A DNA stretch of 64,000 bases from Streptomyces sp. NRRL F-525 (lineage in GTDB: Bacteria; Actinomycetota; Actinomycetes; Streptomycetales; Streptomycetaceae): contig NZ_JNXE01000006.1 of NCBI RefSeq assembly GCF_000716605.1, forward strand, positions 124,001 to 188,000, given 5' to 3'. The notes under the pieces were generated by a model. It saw only the letters and a list, made by a program, of their open reading frames with translations. It searched no databases and had not been told where the DNA came from. Below, in pieces: positions 41,182 to 49,438 of this stretch. Position 1 is the stretch's first letter; every line of letters begins with the position of its first letter. The translations under genes and the position numbers were made by a program.

Positions 41182-41943
41182 GTGCGGGAGGACCCGGCGA
41201 CCGAACTCGCCCACACCGCCTGGCCGGACGTGCCGTCCGACGCGCTGGTCCTGCTGCCCATCGGGTCCACCGAACAGCACGGCCCGCATCTGCCGCTCGA
41301 CACGGACAGCGTCATCGCGCACGCGGTCGCACGGCGAGCCGCAACCGCCTTGCACACGGCGCTCGTTGCACCCGTCCTGCCCTATGGCGCCAGCGGCGAG
41401 CACGCGGGCTTCCCCGGAACCGTCTCGATCGGCCACGAAGCACTGCGCACGGTCCTCGTGGAAGCGGTGCGCTCGCTGTCGCTGTGGGCCGGACGGATCG
41501 TTCTCGTCAACGGCCACGGCGGCAACACCGCCACCCTCGACACCGCCGTCCGCCTCCTGCGCACCGAAGGCCACGACGTGGCCTGGACCGACTGCTCCGT
41601 TCCCGGAGCCGACGCGCACGCCGGCCGCACCGAGACCTCGGTGATGCTCCATCTCGCCCCGGAACGGGTGCGGTTGGAGGCGGCGGCCGTCGGTGACACA
41701 CGACCCTTGGCAGTCCTGCTCCCGGAGTTGATGGCTCACGGCGTCCGCGCGGTCTCCCCCTCCGGCGTCCTCGGTGACCCGACCGGCGCCTCGGCGAGGG
41801 AGGGGCACGGGATGACGAACGCGATGGTGTCGGCCGTCGTCGGCCGGATCACCGCGTGGACCGTGGACGAGCGGTGTCGCCTTGTCGATCCCGAACACCG
41901 GCCAGGGATACAAGAGTTGACCGACGAGGCCGTACGGCCATGA
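41182..41943 (+). CDS. mftE: Mycofactocin peptidase MftE (creatininase family)
   Basis: 253 residues. Creatininase-fold metal motifs are clear: 'LPIGSTEQHGPHLPLDTD', 'VNGHGGNTATL' and 'DAHAGRTETSVM', with 'ASAREGHGM' near the C-terminus. MftE cleaves the modified MftA next to the cross-linked dipeptide to release the small-molecule core. The GTG at 41182 follows the mftD stop by 5 nt with no strong ribosome site, implying coupling. Its stop overlaps the mftF ATG (ATGA). Confidence 0.95.
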   Translation: MREDPATELAHTAWPDVPSDALVLLPIGSTEQHGPHLPLDTDSVIAHAVARRAATALHTALVAPVLPYGASGEHAGFPGTVSIGHEALRTVLVEAVRSLSLWAGRIVLVNGHGGNTATLDTAVRLLRTEGHDVAWTDCSVPGADAHAGRTETSVMLHLAPERVRLEAAAVGDTRPLAVLLPELMAHGVRAVSPSGVLGDPTGASAREGHGMTNAMVSAVVGRITAWTVDERCRLVDPEHRPGIQELTDEAVRP

Positions 41944-43325
41944 CGCTGCCCGTCGGCTTCCAGGTCGAACTCGACAGGCACACCCGGATCGTGGACGGCG
42001 GCCGAGCCCTGGTCGGCGGCTTCCCGACCCGGCTGATCCGGCTGACCGCGCGCGCCCAACGGCTGTTCGCCGGGCGGACGTTGTGTGTGCGGGACGCGGC
42101 TGGCGCGCTTCTCGCGGACCGGTTGCTCGACCTCGGCATGGCCAATCCCGTCGTCGGCTCACTGCCCTCGCCCGCCGATCCCCGGTACACCGTGGTCGTG
42201 CCGGTCCGTGACCGTCCGCGTCAACTCTCCCGTCTGCTCAGCAGTGTTGGCGAGGACCATCGCGTGATCGTGGTCGACGACGCGTCCCGACACCCCGAGG
42301 CCGTCGCCGCCGTAGTCGCCGAACACGGAGCCTCGCTCGTCCCCCTGACCACGAACGTCGGTCCGGCCGGCGCCCGCAACGCCGGACTCAGGCTCGTCAC
42401 CACCCCCTTCGTGGTCTTCGTCGACTCCGACATCGTGCTGGCCCCCGACACCGTCCCCACCCTCCTACGGCACTTCGCCGACCCCGCCGTCGCGATGGCC
42501 GTACCCCGCATCACCGGGCTGCCCTCGGCGGCCCCGAGCTGGATCGAGCGGTACGAGAACGCCCGCTCCTCCCTGGACCTGGGCGCCCACCCGGCCGGAG
42601 TGCGCCCCGGGAGCCCTGTCTCGTGGGCCTCCACGGCATGTGTCGTAGCGCGCGTGGATGCTTTGGCGGACGGCTTCGACGAGCTGATGCGGGTCGGCGA
42701 GGACGTCGACCTGTGCTGGCGGCTGCTGGAACAGGGCCGACGGGTGCGCTACGAACCGGCGGCCGAAGCCGCGCACGAGCACCGGGCACGGCTCGGCGAC
42801 TGGCTGCTCCGCAAGGCCGTCTACGGCACGGGGGCGCAACCCCTCGCCGAACGGCACCCGAGGTTCATCGCCCCGGCCGTGTTCGCCCCCTGGAGCGCGG
42901 CCTTCGTCACCGCCCTGCTCGCCCAACGCCGTTGGTCGGCGCCCGTCGCCGGGGCCGTCCTCGTGGGCGTGACTGTGAGAATCGGCCGCAAGCTCGACGG
43001 CACCCGGTACCCCCACCGGCTGGCCGCGCGGCTCACGGCCAACGGCGCCCTGGCCGCCCTGGCCCAGACCTCGGCTCTCCTCAACCGGCACTGGTGGCCG
43101 CTCACGGTCGTCGGCTGTGTGGCGTCCCGCCGGGTGCGCCGGGCCGCGGCGGTGGCCGCGCTGGCCGACATCGCCCTCGAGTACCGGCGCGACCGGGCCC
43201 GCCTCGACGCGGTCCGCTACGGCGTCGCGCGTCGCCTCGACGACCTCGCCTACGGGGCCGGCGTGTGGCTGTCCGCCCTCAAGGGGCGCTCCACCGCGGC
43301 CCTGCGGCCTCGCGTCACCCGCTGA
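41940..43325 (+). CDS. mftF: Mycofactocin glycosyltransferase MftF
   Basis: 461 residues, GT2 (GT-A fold): 'YTVVVPVRDRPRQLSRLLSS', 'VIVVDDASRHPEAVAAVVAE' and the DxD-type motif 'FVVFVDSDIVLAPD'. Acceptor-side 'VGEDVDLCWRLLEQGRRVRY' follows. A C-terminal region (about 300-440) has one or two hydrophobic segments ('PAVFAPWSAAFVTALLA') that may attach it to the membrane. MftF builds the beta-glucan chain of mature mycofactocins. It is the last gene of the mft operon. Confidence 0.95.
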   Translation: MTLPVGFQVELDRHTRIVDGGRALVGGFPTRLIRLTARAQRLFAGRTLCVRDAAGALLADRLLDLGMANPVVGSLPSPADPRYTVVVPVRDRPRQLSRLLSSVGEDHRVIVVDDASRHPEAVAAVVAEHGASLVPLTTNVGPAGARNAGLRLVTTPFVVFVDSDIVLAPDTVPTLLRHFADPAVAMAVPRITGLPSAAPSWIERYENARSSLDLGAHPAGVRPGSPVSWASTACVVARVDALADGFDELMRVGEDVDLCWRLLEQGRRVRYEPAAEAAHEHRARLGDWLLRKAVYGTGAQPLAERHPRFIAPAVFAPWSAAFVTALLAQRRWSAPVAGAVLVGVTVRIGRKLDGTRYPHRLAARLTANGALAALAQTSALLNRHWWPLTVVGCVASRRVRRAAAVAALADIALEYRRDRARLDAVRYGVARRLDDLAYGAGVWLSALKGRSTAALRPRVTR

Positions 43326-43448
43326 TCCCCAAAGGTCCCGGTCAGCGGAAAGCGCTCAGCGGCCGGCCGCCCCGGAAATGACACTGGGGATCATCCCGCC
43401 GCGCGTGTGCGGCACTTGCCCGGAATCACTCAGCAGGAGGTGTGCGGC

Positions 43449-44630
43449 GTGACGCATGAAGTGGTCAACCGTGTCGGGGAACTCGGGTCCGAACTGGCCG
43501 CGCTCGCCGAACAGAACGAGAAACTCGGCAAGTTGAGCGACCGGACCGTCGAACTGCTCCGCTCGGCAGGGGTGATCCGGCTCCTCCAGCCCAAGGAGTT
43601 CGGCGGCCACAGCGCCCACCCCCGGGACTTCGCGGAAGCGGTGATGGCGGTGGCGGCGCACGACGGGGCCGCGGGCTGGGTGTGCGGTGTCGTCGGCGTA
43701 CACCCTTGGGAACTGGCCCAGTTGGACCCCCGGCTCGCCCACGAGGTGTGGGACGAGAACCCGGACACCTGGATCGCCTCGCCCTACATGCCGAACGGCA
43801 TCGCGGACCCCGTGGACGGCGGGTACGTCCTCAGCGGACGCTGGCCCTTCTCCTCCGGAAGCGACCACTGCGACTGGGACTTCCTGGGCGCACTCGTCGG
43901 CGACGGCAAGGGCAAACCGGCCGGCCCGATCTCCGTGCTCCATGTCGTCCTGCCGCGCTCGGACTACGAGATCATCGACGGCACCTGGGACGTGATCGGC
44001 CTGGCGGGCACCGGCAGCAAGGACGTCGTCGTCGACAAGGCGTTCATCCCCGCCTACCGCACCATCAGGCAGGAGGCCGTCCAGGAGGGCAGCGCCGCCG
44101 AAGCGGTCGGACTCACCGACACCCTCTACAAGTTGCCCTTCAGCTCCATGTTCCCCCTCGGGATCACGGCCGCCGTCATCGGCATCTGCGAGGGCGCGCT
44201 CGCCCTCCATCTGTCCCAGCAGCGCGAGCGGGTCGCCGTGACCGGGGTCCAAGTACGCGACGACCCCTATGTGTTGTACGCCGCCGGTGAGGCCGCCGCC
44301 GAGATCGCCGCCTCCCGGGTCCAACTCATCGACGGCATCAGCCGGTTGTACGACCAGGTCGAGGCCGGAAAGCCCGTGTCCATCGAGGACCGCTCCAACA
44401 TCCGGCGCAACCAGGTCCGTTGCGCGTGGCGTGCCGTCGCCGCGCTGGACGAGATCTTCGTACGGTCGGGCGGCAACGCGATCCGCCGCGGCAATCCGAT
44501 CCAGCGGTACTGGCGGGACGCGCACGTGGGCCTCCAGCACATGATCCACGTCCCCGGGTCGGCGTACCACGCCAACGCCCTTGCCCAGATGGGACTTGAA
44601 CTGCCCGAGGCGATGCGCGTCCTGATCTGA
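43449..44630 (+). CDS. Acyl-CoA-dehydrogenase-fold flavin-dependent monooxygenase (HsaA-like)
   Basis: 393 residues with the ACAD fold used by reduced-flavin-dependent hydroxylases (HsaA, HpaB C2 type): 'LLQPKEFGGHSAHPRDFAEA', 'WPFSSGSDHCDWDFLGALV', 'DVIGLAGTGSKDVVVDKAFI' and a C-terminal 'RYWRDAHVGLQHMIHVPGSA'. These enzymes hydroxylate phenols using FMNH2 supplied by a separate reductase, here encoded 40 nt downstream. The GTG at 43449 has GGAGG about 8 nt upstream. In steroid degradation HsaAB opens the way for ring cleavage; the substrate here is not established. It lies just downstream of the mycofactocin operon. Confidence 0.88.
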   Translation: MTHEVVNRVGELGSELAALAEQNEKLGKLSDRTVELLRSAGVIRLLQPKEFGGHSAHPRDFAEAVMAVAAHDGAAGWVCGVVGVHPWELAQLDPRLAHEVWDENPDTWIASPYMPNGIADPVDGGYVLSGRWPFSSGSDHCDWDFLGALVGDGKGKPAGPISVLHVVLPRSDYEIIDGTWDVIGLAGTGSKDVVVDKAFIPAYRTIRQEAVQEGSAAEAVGLTDTLYKLPFSSMFPLGITAAVIGICEGALALHLSQQRERVAVTGVQVRDDPYVLYAAGEAAAEIAASRVQLIDGISRLYDQVEAGKPVSIEDRSNIRRNQVRCAWRAVAALDEIFVRSGGNAIRRGNPIQRYWRDAHVGLQHMIHVPGSAYHANALAQMGLELPEAMRVLI

Positions 44631-44670
44631 CGGCTCGTCGAAGTCGACTGTGCGAGAACGAGGAGGGGCC

Positions 44671-45189
44671 GTGACGGACGCGGTCGAGGGGCGCAACTTC
44701 CGTGACGTACTGGGGCACTTCCCCACGAGCGTGGTCGCCATCACCACGACGGACGCCGACCGGCAACCCCGGGGAATGATCGTCGGAACCTTCATGTCGG
44801 TGTCCCTGGAACCGCCCCTGGTGTCCTTCCTGGTGGACGGTTCCTCCAACACCCTGCGGACGATCCGGACGGCCGGGCGATTCTGCGCCAACGCGCTCGC
44901 GGGCAACCAGGAACGCCTCTCCCGGCAGCTGGCCGGCGGCCCGAATCGCTTCGAAGGCGCCGCATGGCAGGAATCCCCGCTCGGCAATCCCGTCCTGGAC
45001 GGAATCGTCGCGTGGGTGGACTGCACGGTGGAGAAGGTCGTCGAACTCGGAGATCACCAGCTGGTCGTCGGACGCGTCCGCACCCTGCGCGTCGAGTCGA
45101 TGAAGACCCCACTGCTCTTTTTCCGCGGTGGCTACGGCGACTATCTGTCGAGCGCGACGGCGCTGCTGGACAGGCTCGTCGGCTGGTAG
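44671..45189 (+). CDS. NAD(P)H:flavin oxidoreductase (HsaB-like reductase component)
   Basis: 172 residues, flavin reductase-like FMN-binding barrel: 'FPTSVVAITTTDADRQPRGM', 'GTFMSVSLEPPLVSFLVDGS' and 'RFCANALAGNQERLSRQLAG'. It provides reduced flavin to the neighbouring monooxygenase. The GTG at 44671 has GAGGAGGGG about 3-8 nt upstream; a GTG at 44650 is a poorer alternative. With the 43449 gene it forms a complete two-component monooxygenase. Confidence 0.9.
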   Translation: MTDAVEGRNFRDVLGHFPTSVVAITTTDADRQPRGMIVGTFMSVSLEPPLVSFLVDGSSNTLRTIRTAGRFCANALAGNQERLSRQLAGGPNRFEGAAWQESPLGNPVLDGIVAWVDCTVEKVVELGDHQLVVGRVRTLRVESMKTPLLFFRGGYGDYLSSATALLDRLVGW

Positions 45190-45231
45190 CAGGGAAACAA
45201 AATGAGCCGCGAGATCAAAGGAGATCCGTCG

Positions 45232-45975
45232 ATGCGACAAGACCTGCACTTCAGATTGGAACGCATCTCCGCCTGGTGCGGATTCGTGCTGTTGCTGGGG
45301 TTCGCCGTTGCTTTCTCCGTCGGCCATCTGATCACGCCGATGGACCCGACGGAGAACGCCCAAGGCGTCGTCCGATTCCTCACCGACCATCAGACGGGCA
45401 TTCTCGCCTGCGCCGCGATCATGGTCCTGGTCGTGCCGTTCGAGTACCCGTTCGTCGTCGTGACCAGCATGCAGATGCGCCGGATCGAAGGCGGCTGGGG
45501 TCTGCTGTCCATGGTCCAGCTGCTCACCGGTGTCGTGGCCCCGATCGGCTTCTTCTTCCCGATCGCGATACTCGCCGCGGCGGCCTACCGGCCGGAGAGC
45601 CACTCGCCCGACGTGCTCTACGCGATGTCGGACATCTACTGGCTCATGCTGGTGGGCAACGCCTGCATATTCGTCCTCCAGGTCTGGTCGATCGGATATG
45701 CGGCGCTCGTCGACAACCGCGCCAAGCCGGTTTTCCCGCGCTGGTTCGGCTATCTCAACCTGGTGCTCGGAGTTCTGCTCATCCCCGGCGCCTTCGTCTT
45801 CCTCACCAAGTCCGGCCCGTTCGCCTGGAACGGACTGCTCGCGAATGTGCTTCCCACTGCGGTCTACTTCATCTGGAAAATCGCCACGCCGATCGTGCTG
45901 TTGCGCGCGGTGAAATCCGAGGAGGAGGAAGCGAGGGCGGAGGCCGCGGCGCCCTCCGAGCTGGCGAGTACCTAG
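45232..45975 (+). CDS. Six-helix integral membrane protein, unknown function
   Basis: 247 residues. Six hydrophobic segments are visible: 'AWCGFVLLLGFAVAFSVGHL', 'GILACAAIMVLVVPFEYPFV', 'VAPIGFFFPIAILAAAAY', 'WLMLVGNACIFVLQVWSIGY', 'YLNLVLGVLLIPGAFVFL' and 'LPTAVYFIWKIATPIVLL'. A Glu-rich C-terminal tail follows. The ATG at 45232 has AAAGGAG at 8 nt; an ATG at 45202 would add ten residues. It lies 42 nt after the flavin reductase gene in the same direction, so it may be co-transcribed with the monooxygenase, for example as a transporter or stress membrane protein. Family not recognised with certainty. Confidence 0.8.
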   Translation: MRQDLHFRLERISAWCGFVLLLGFAVAFSVGHLITPMDPTENAQGVVRFLTDHQTGILACAAIMVLVVPFEYPFVVVTSMQMRRIEGGWGLLSMVQLLTGVVAPIGFFFPIAILAAAAYRPESHSPDVLYAMSDIYWLMLVGNACIFVLQVWSIGYAALVDNRAKPVFPRWFGYLNLVLGVLLIPGAFVFLTKSGPFAWNGLLANVLPTAVYFIWKIATPIVLLRAVKSEEEEARAEAAAPSELAST

Positions 45976-46012
45976 CAGCCCGTCATCGGCGGCCCCGCTC
46001 ACCGTGGCGCCG

Positions 46013-46693
46013 CTACGGGCAGGACTCCCCGAACTTCACCGCGGAGAACTCCACCGGCTGTCCGCTCAGCTTGGTACCGGTGGGCGGCTTCTGCGAGCAC
46101 ACCTGCCAGTTCGACTCCACGAGGACGTAACGGCCTTTGCCGGAGGCGTCCTTGACCGTGATCGACGCGCTGGAGTCGAGTGCGGCGCGGGCGGTGTTCA
46201 CCGACTTTCCCTTGAAGTCCGGCATCGTTTTGCCGGCCGCCGTGGGTGCGGACTGGTCCTTCGACGGACAGGTCTCGTCCAACTTCACCGCACCGAAGTC
46301 GAGTTGGGTGTCCGTGGACGTCGTCGTACCGGCCTTCACGTTCTGGGAGCAGACCTTCCAGTCCCGGTCGAGGATCTGGTGACGGTTACGGCCCAGCGAG
46401 TCATGGGACTTGAGGCTGTAGAAGCCCTGCTTCTGGGCGGCGTTCTGGGCGGACTGGAGGCCCATGCCGACGAAGTGCGGGACGGTCTTCGTCTTGCCGC
46501 CGGTCTTGGCGTTGCCGCTCGCGCCACTGGTACTGCCGGCGGTGGTGGTGGCGTGGCAGGCGGAGCCGAGGACGCCGATGAGGAGAACGCCCGCGGTGAC
46601 TCCACCGACGAACCTCCAGTCGCGCTTCCTCTTCGGCGGTGTTCCGGCGGTGCGGGACGGCTGACTCGGTGGCGTAAATACGGAGTTGGACAC
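46013..46693 (-). CDS. Single-pass surface protein with two PASTA-like repeats
   Basis: 226 residues. A short cytoplasmic Lys/Arg-rich N-terminus is followed by a membrane helix ('VGGVTAGVLLIGVLGSACHA', about 29-48) and a Ser/Thr/Gly linker. Two ~70-residue repeats come next, each opening with PASTA-like 'VPHFVGMGLQSAQNAAQKQG' or 'MPDFKGKSVNTARAALDSSA' and each ending with a Cys pair (VCSQ...ETCP and VCSQ...ESCP). The paired Cys suggest one disulfide per repeat outside the membrane. PASTA modules sense muropeptides in Ser/Thr kinases, but no kinase domain is present. The helix ends in a Cys that could be lipidated, although the lipobox is not canonical. Confidence 0.82.
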   Translation of the reverse strand: MSNSVFTPPSQPSRTAGTPPKRKRDWRFVGGVTAGVLLIGVLGSACHATTTAGSTSGASGNAKTGGKTKTVPHFVGMGLQSAQNAAQKQGFYSLKSHDSLGRNRHQILDRDWKVCSQNVKAGTTTSTDTQLDFGAVKLDETCPSKDQSAPTAAGKTMPDFKGKSVNTARAALDSSASITVKDASGKGRYVLVESNWQVCSQKPPTGTKLSGQPVEFSAVKFGESCP

Positions 46694-46812
46694 GGTACGC
46701 CCCTGATGTGTGGATGAAGGGACACTGTGTCAGACATGTCCACCCGGCCGCACACCGCGTGACGAACCGTGACGGATTTCGGCCGGGGATCCGGCAACGG
46801 CAGACTGGGCCG

Positions 46813-47331
46813 ATGGACGCAGGACTCGCCGCGCTGCTCGGGGCCGCCGTCGGCTCGGTCGCGACTCTCGGCGCCGCGGTCGTGAGCGGCCGGGCACAGA
46901 CACGCGCGCAGCACGATCAGTGGCGCCGACAGCATCGCCGTGACGCGTACGCCGGTTACCTCGGCGCACTCCACGACCGCGACATCGCCATGGACGCCGT
47001 ACTCGACGCACTGCGCTCGGACGAGCCCGAACTCCCCGTAGTCGATGAGGAGATACGTCGATTCATCGTCCTCGCCCGCGAGGTCCACCGTGCCGCGGAG
47101 GTAGTCATCCTTGAAGGGCCGGCTTCCCTCGTGACAGCCGTCGAGCGGGTCACGGATGCATCCAGCGGCCTCTCCGAAGTCATGCGGCGACTGGCCGACG
47201 ACGCCCGCGCCGGAGACACCACCCGCAAGGCCGAGGACGTGGCCCGCGCCGCTGAACGGGAGAGCGTCCTGTATCAGGCGGTCAGGGACTTCCGGCTCGC
47301 GGCCCGTGGTGTCATCGGCAACGCCCGCTGA
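46813..47331 (+). CDS. Small membrane-anchored coiled-coil protein, unknown function
   Basis: 172 residues. One N-terminal hydrophobic helix ('LAALLGAAVGSVATLGAAVV', about 4-24) is followed by a charged helical region 'QTRAQHDQWRRQHRRDAYAG' and long helices to the end. This resembles small Streptomyces proteins of phage or regulatory type with an N-terminal anchor and cytoplasmic coiled coil. The start at 46813 is set by the helix position. It is divergent from the PASTA-like gene and convergent with the esterase gene. No function recognised. Confidence 0.72.
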   Translation: MDAGLAALLGAAVGSVATLGAAVVSGRAQTRAQHDQWRRQHRRDAYAGYLGALHDRDIAMDAVLDALRSDEPELPVVDEEIRRFIVLAREVHRAAEVVILEGPASLVTAVERVTDASSGLSEVMRRLADDARAGDTTRKAEDVARAAERESVLYQAVRDFRLAARGVIGNAR

Positions 47332-47338
47332 TCCAGGG

Positions 47339-48538
47339 CTACTTGAGCTGCTGTCCCAAGAAGTCGACGATGTGCCCCATCGTCTCCTGCGTGGACCAGG
47401 GCAGGCCGGCCGAGGTGTCGCCGGTGAAGGACAGGTCGCCGTGGCCGGCGCCGGTGAGGACGTAGCGGGTGCTGTCGATCCCCTTGGCGCGCAGTGCCGT
47501 CTGGAGATCGAGGGTCTCGCTGGGTGAGACCAGGGTGTCGGCGCTGCCGTGGAACAGGACGAACGGCGGAGTCTTCGACGTGATGTGTGTGGCCGGGTCG
47601 GCTGCCGCGACCTCGCTGGTGCGGTCCGCGACCGACTTCTTGGTGCCGGGGCCGTAGACCCACTGCGCGGCGCTGTTGCCCGGCGCGTAGTTGGCCTTCT
47701 GGGCCGCCGTGTCGTAGTCGGCCGCGAGCTTGGACAGGTCCGCCGGGCCGAACTCGTCGACGACGCCCTGCACTTCACTGCTCCGGTCCAGGTGGTCACC
47801 GACGTCGAAGGACTTCTCCCCGTTCGTGGCGCCGGTCATCGCGGCGAGGTAGCCGCCCGCGGACTGGCCCCACACGGCGACCTGGTCGGGGTCGATGGAG
47901 TACTTGTCCGCGTTGGCGCGGAGGTACCGGATCGCGGACTTCACATCGGCGACGGCGTCCTTGTACGTGGCGCCGTCCTTGGTCGTGCGGTACTGGATGC
48001 TCGCCACGACATAGCCCTGGTCGGCCACATAGGTGCGCTGGCTCAGGTTGGCGGTGCGGTCCGCCATGACGAACCCGCCTCCGGTGAGGTAGACGACCAG
48101 CGGCTTCTTGCCCGACGTGGAGGTCGGGACCTGGATGTCCAGCTTCAGGTCGCTCTTCCTGCCGTCGGTGGTCGGCGAGGAGTACGTGATGTCGTGCGTG
48201 GTGGTGATCCCGGAGGTGGCGCACCGGATCTGCGCACCCTTGGGGTCGATCACCGTGCTGGTGCCGGTGTCCGACTTCTTGACGGTCTTGGCGGCGGTGA
48301 TGCCTCCCGCGTTGCCCGACGGCATTCCGGTGGGCGTTCCGGCACCCGCGGCGGACGTGCTCGTAGGGCAGGCCGTCGTCGTGGCGCTGGGGCCGGCTGA
48401 ACTCCCCGCCGAGCTGTTGCCGCCCGAGGAGCAGGCGGCCAGGGCCAGCCCCGCGGCCAGCGTGACCGTGACGACAGCGCCGCCCCTTCGCCGGCCCGTC
48501 CGTACCGTTCCCCGGGGCGCTGCGTTCTCTGCGTGCAT
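47339..48538 (-). CDS. Alpha/beta-hydrolase esterase lipoprotein (BD-FAE/acetylesterase type)
   Basis: 399 residues. The lipoprotein signal has lipobox 'LALAAC' (Cys36), followed by a Ser/Gly/Thr-rich linker to about residue 90. The hydrolase domain has oxyanion segment 'VVYLTGGGFVMADRT', nucleophile Ser in 'VWGQSAGGYLAAMTG', acid in 'HGSADTLVSPSE' and catalytic His in 'GAGHGDLSF'. It is expected to hydrolyse acyl or feruloyl esters at the cell surface. Divergent from a TetR gene across a gap with two 23-bp operators, it is probably the regulated target. Confidence 0.9.
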   Translation of the reverse strand: MHAENAAPRGTVRTGRRRGGAVVTVTLAAGLALAACSSGGNSSAGSSAGPSATTTACPTSTSAAGAGTPTGMPSGNAGGITAAKTVKKSDTGTSTVIDPKGAQIRCATSGITTTHDITYSSPTTDGRKSDLKLDIQVPTSTSGKKPLVVYLTGGGFVMADRTANLSQRTYVADQGYVVASIQYRTTKDGATYKDAVADVKSAIRYLRANADKYSIDPDQVAVWGQSAGGYLAAMTGATNGEKSFDVGDHLDRSSEVQGVVDEFGPADLSKLAADYDTAAQKANYAPGNSAAQWVYGPGTKKSVADRTSEVAAADPATHITSKTPPFVLFHGSADTLVSPSETLDLQTALRAKGIDSTRYVLTGAGHGDLSFTGDTSAGLPWSTQETMGHIVDFLGQQLK

Positions 48539-48568
48539 GTCTTCTTCTCCCGTCGACCACGAAGCAGT

Positions 48569-48591
48569 AAACGGAGATCAGATCTCCGTTT
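48569..48591. promoter_or_regulatory. TetR-type operator 1 (esterase/TetR divergent promoter)
   Basis: 23-bp inverted repeat: AAACGGAGAT-CAG-ATCTCCGTTT. The arms are perfect and extend to 11 bp around a single central base. It is 31 nt from the esterase ATG. Confidence 0.85.
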
Positions 48592-48611
48592 CTCTCCATC
48601 ACCGTAACATC

Positions 48612-48634
48612 AAACGGAGATATAATCTCCGTTT
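48612..48634. promoter_or_regulatory. TetR-type operator 2 (esterase/TetR divergent promoter)
   Basis: AAACGGAGAT-ATA-ATCTCCGTTT, with the same 10-bp arms and 3-nt spacer as operator 1. Its centre lies 43 nt away, close to four helical turns, so two dimers would sit on the same DNA face. Confidence 0.85.
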
Positions 48635-48742
48635 AGCTTCGAGGGTCACGCACCGGGACCGAACCTGATCAAGGAGTGCCCAGCTCGCGCCGGTACGATG
48701 AGCTGGAAGATCCGACCTCATCCGGAAGACGGGACGACTGGC

Positions 48743-49408
48743 ATGGCGGAGCCCGCAGGACCCGGCAGACCGCCGCTGCGGCGCGACGCCGAGCTGAACC
48801 GCCGCCGTCTGATGGCCGCCGCCCGTGAGGTGTTCCGCGACCGGGGCCTGGCCGCGACCCTCGACGACGTCGCCCGCCACGCGGGGCTCGGCGTCGGGAC
48901 GGCCTACCGTCACTTCGCCAACAAGGAAGAGCTGGTCGACGCGGTCTTCGACGACATGATCGACCAGGTCGAGGCGTCCGCCCGGGAAGCCGCCACCGAT
49001 CCCGACCCGTGGCACGGACTGGCGTCCAGCCTGGAGAAGGTGTGCGAGCTGCAGGCACACGACCGCGGACTGCGCGAGGTCATGCTCGGCACCGGCAAGG
49101 CCACCCAGCGGCACGCCGTCGTCGACCGGCGGATCAAGCCCCTCGTCGATCCGCTGATCGCGCGCGCCAAGGAGCAGGGGGCGCTGCGCCCCGACATGGA
49201 ACACCTGGATCTCCCGATGATCCAGCTGATGGTGGCCGCGGTCACCGACCAGACCGGGGAGCCCGACCTCTGGCGGCGCTACCTGCGGCTGCTGCTGGAC
49301 GGCCTGCGCACCCAGCCGGAGGGCACGCAACCGCTGCCCCCGGCCCCCGAGTTCCGCGGCCTGGGACCGGACGCGTACCTCTCGGGGGAGCAACTGCCCC
49401 GTTCCTGA
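48743..49408 (+). CDS. TetR family transcriptional regulator of the adjacent esterase
   Basis: 221 residues. The HTH is 'VFRDRGLAATLDDVARHAGL' then 'GVGTAYRHFANKEELVDAVF', followed by a helical effector domain typical of Streptomyces TetR proteins ('DPWHGLASSLEKVCELQAHD'). The ATG at 48743 is preferred to the one at 48698 because family members begin shortly before a Pro/Arg tail of this kind. The twin operators lie 109-174 nt upstream, between this gene and the esterase, so autoregulation plus control of the esterase is likely. Confidence 0.9.
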   Translation: MAEPAGPGRPPLRRDAELNRRRLMAAAREVFRDRGLAATLDDVARHAGLGVGTAYRHFANKEELVDAVFDDMIDQVEASAREAATDPDPWHGLASSLEKVCELQAHDRGLREVMLGTGKATQRHAVVDRRIKPLVDPLIARAKEQGALRPDMEHLDLPMIQLMVAAVTDQTGEPDLWRRYLRLLLDGLRTQPEGTQPLPPAPEFRGLGPDAYLSGEQLPRS

Positions 49409-49438
49409 AGCCGGTAGGCGCGGATGGGCACCAGGACG

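Noticed and set aside
43326..43448. GCGGCCGGCCGC self-complementary sequence (43359-43370) as an mft terminator
   Set aside because: There is no loop or stable extended stem; such palindromes are expected by chance at this base composition.
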